Shown one piece after another: positions 62,899 through 64,000 of a stretch of 64,000 nt of DNA. Where the stretch lies: contig NW_004624747.1 in the NCBI RefSeq assembly GCF_000247695.1, positions 27,750,947 through 27,814,946 on the forward strand, written 5' to 3'. Within the stretch, counting starts at the first letter, position 1; every line of letters starts with the position of its first letter. The notes beneath the pieces were generated by a model. That model was not told where the DNA came from. It searched no databases and saw only the letters and a program-made list of their open reading frames with translations. This DNA comes from Heterocephalus glaber. Lineage: Eukaryota > Chordata > Mammalia > Rodentia > Bathyergidae. The position numbers and the translations under genes are program-made.

Positions 62899-64000
62899 GT
62901 GGATGCCAGGAAAGGCCCGGGAAGCAGGAAGCCGTCGTACTGGACCGAGCCACGTGGTGGTTTGTGGATGTGCCCTGCACTGCAGGGGAGCACCCTTGTC
63001 TGCTGCGTGGCTGGTGCAGGAGTGCAGCGGGGCGCTTTCTCCTTTATTCACCGGTGAGTCTTCAGAACATCTGCTGCATACAGCGCTTTGCATGTCCAGG
63101 AGCCAGGGCACACACAGCTCAGGCACTGTGTGGTCCTGTCTGCCTGCGTCCTGTTCTTCACACCTGAGTGGAACACGGCCTTAGTAGATGGCCTGGGATG
63201 GGCTTTACACTCCAAGGACCCCTCCCTTACCAAACGTATTCAGTCCCGACACCCATCTAAATGCCGTGATGTGACCGGTGCCTGACTTGTGTGTGAGGGC
63301 AGTTCACTCCTCAGCGGGCTGAGCTTCCATATGAAGTGCGCTTCAGGACGGGCCTGGGCTTGGTGTGCCGGCCTCCCAGGTGTGGCAATGTCCTGTTGGG
63401 GCTGGTATTCGAGGCCCGGAGCACACTCAGCACTGTTGGGTCACATGTGTCCTGTGGAGCGTGCGGCGGGGCGAGGTGGCCCAGTGAGAGCCAGGAGCAA
63501 GGCCACAGGTGCCCTGCCGCTGCCCGGCCCAGGTATAGTTTGGAGAACCTGCATCCACGCACCCAGGGTGAGCAGGCCAGTGCCTTCTGGTGCCACCCAC
63601 CGCCACGCTCGCAGCCCTGGTACTCGGCAGGAGAGGCCCGGGAGGCAGCCTGGCCTCAGCTCCCACTTCTGCTTTCACCATGGCAACGTAGCGCACAGCA
63701 TTTGCAGGCCTGTAGCTGCCAGTCCTCATGGCAGAGGTCCTGTCCAGCAGCACCTCCCTGCAGTGGCTGTGCGTGCCGAGTCAACCAGCTGGGCTCTGCC
63801 AGCTATGTCTGCTGCCAGGTGAACTGGAAGCTCCCATCTCCGACAGCTGCAGACTGTGGACAGGAGCTCACTGGGGCTCACTTCAGCTTTTGATGAGAAA
63901 TTAGGAAGAAGGCAAAAATGAAGTGCTGAAAAGACACAGAAGGATCTAACGCTGGGGTTAATGAGTGCCCGCCAGGCACCGTCCTCAAGGGAGCCTGCTT
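62899..64000 (+). other. EP400: EP400 3' UTR, partial
   Basis: About 1.1 kb follows the stop codon to the window edge. I see no AATAAA or ATTAAA and no SINE, so the UTR most likely continues past the window. Overlapping open frames on both strands (up to 185 codons at 63336-63893) have no recognisable family and look like chance in GC-rich DNA. Confidence 0.8.

Larger units (their letters stand above)
57125..61602 (+). other. EP400: EP400 intron 40 of window
   Basis: 4.5 kb: sense B1-dID running into a GGAA microsatellite (57430-57673), weak L1-like antisense text (57900-58230), antisense B1 (59466), GT-rich repeats (59823 and 61484) and sense B1-dID (60495). 58240-59460 and 59880-60490 show nothing assigned. 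Confidence 0.7.
61681..62625 (+). other. EP400: EP400 intron 41 of window
   Basis: 945 bases: antisense B1 (62044-62198) and a sense B1-dID (62390-62545) that ends 80 bases before the last exon. Confidence 0.8.

Noticed and set aside
63336..63893. 185-codon plus-strand frame after the EP400 stop.
   Set aside because: It lies in the 3' UTR, has no homology I know of and no splice or start context.
1..64000. CRISPR arrays, operons, ribosome binding sites, insertion sequences or phage features.
   Set aside because: The window is vertebrate nuclear DNA; repeats are SINE, L1, LTR and microsatellite.

Overview
The window is mammalian nuclear DNA. It lies inside one large gene on the + strand, EP400 (E1A-binding protein p400), the SWI2/SNF2-type ATPase of the TIP60/NuA4 histone-acetyltransferase and H2A.Z/H3.3-exchange complex. 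I traced 42 coding exons from 2225 to the stop codon at 62896-62898. All have GT/AG borders, and all join in one continuous frame (6,566 nt, 2,188 residues plus stop). The window opens in an intron, so the N-terminal third, including the HSA domain, lies upstream. It ends inside the 3' UTR, because I see no poly(A) signal after the stop. About 90% of the window is intron.

The organism is a rodent, and not a mouse/rat-type one. The introns are full of B1 (7SL-derived) SINEs, of dimeric B1 + ID elements (B1-dID type, reported from squirrel, dormouse, beaver, guinea-pig and porcupine families), and of many young ID-type tRNA-derived SINEs. These carry a GGTACC at the poly(A) side, and many have clear target-site duplications. 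I cannot name the species.

Layout: 2.2-7.4 kb encodes an acidic linker. 8.6-16.9 kb encodes ATPase lobe 1 ([12 protein letters not shown]). 18.1-26.5 kb encodes the long inter-lobe insertion typical of the INO80/SRCAP/p400 branch. 26.6-30.8 kb encodes lobe 2 (helicase C, DRIGRCKD). 30.9-38.1 kb encodes acidic and charged linkers. 38.4-38.9 kb encodes the SANT/Myb domain. 41.2-43.7 kb encodes a conserved post-SANT segment. 43.8-62.9 kb encodes the Gln/Pro/Ala/Thr-rich C-terminal scaffold, with a polyglutamine run of only eight residues.

No second protein-coding gene is supported. Non-exonic content is SINEs, L1 relics on both strands, two antisense MaLR-like LTRs, microsatellites and a 33-nt U2 snRNA pseudogene fragment with a target-site duplication. 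The points most worth checking are an ID SINE sitting on the 3' splice site of exon 7 that may supply its branch point; a cryptic exon at 39883 with a strong acceptor and an in-frame stop; a possible intronic poly(A) site at about 42.0 kb giving a truncated EP400; a tandem duplication of nested SINEs at 24.16-24.62 kb; and an in-frame second acceptor within exon 26.
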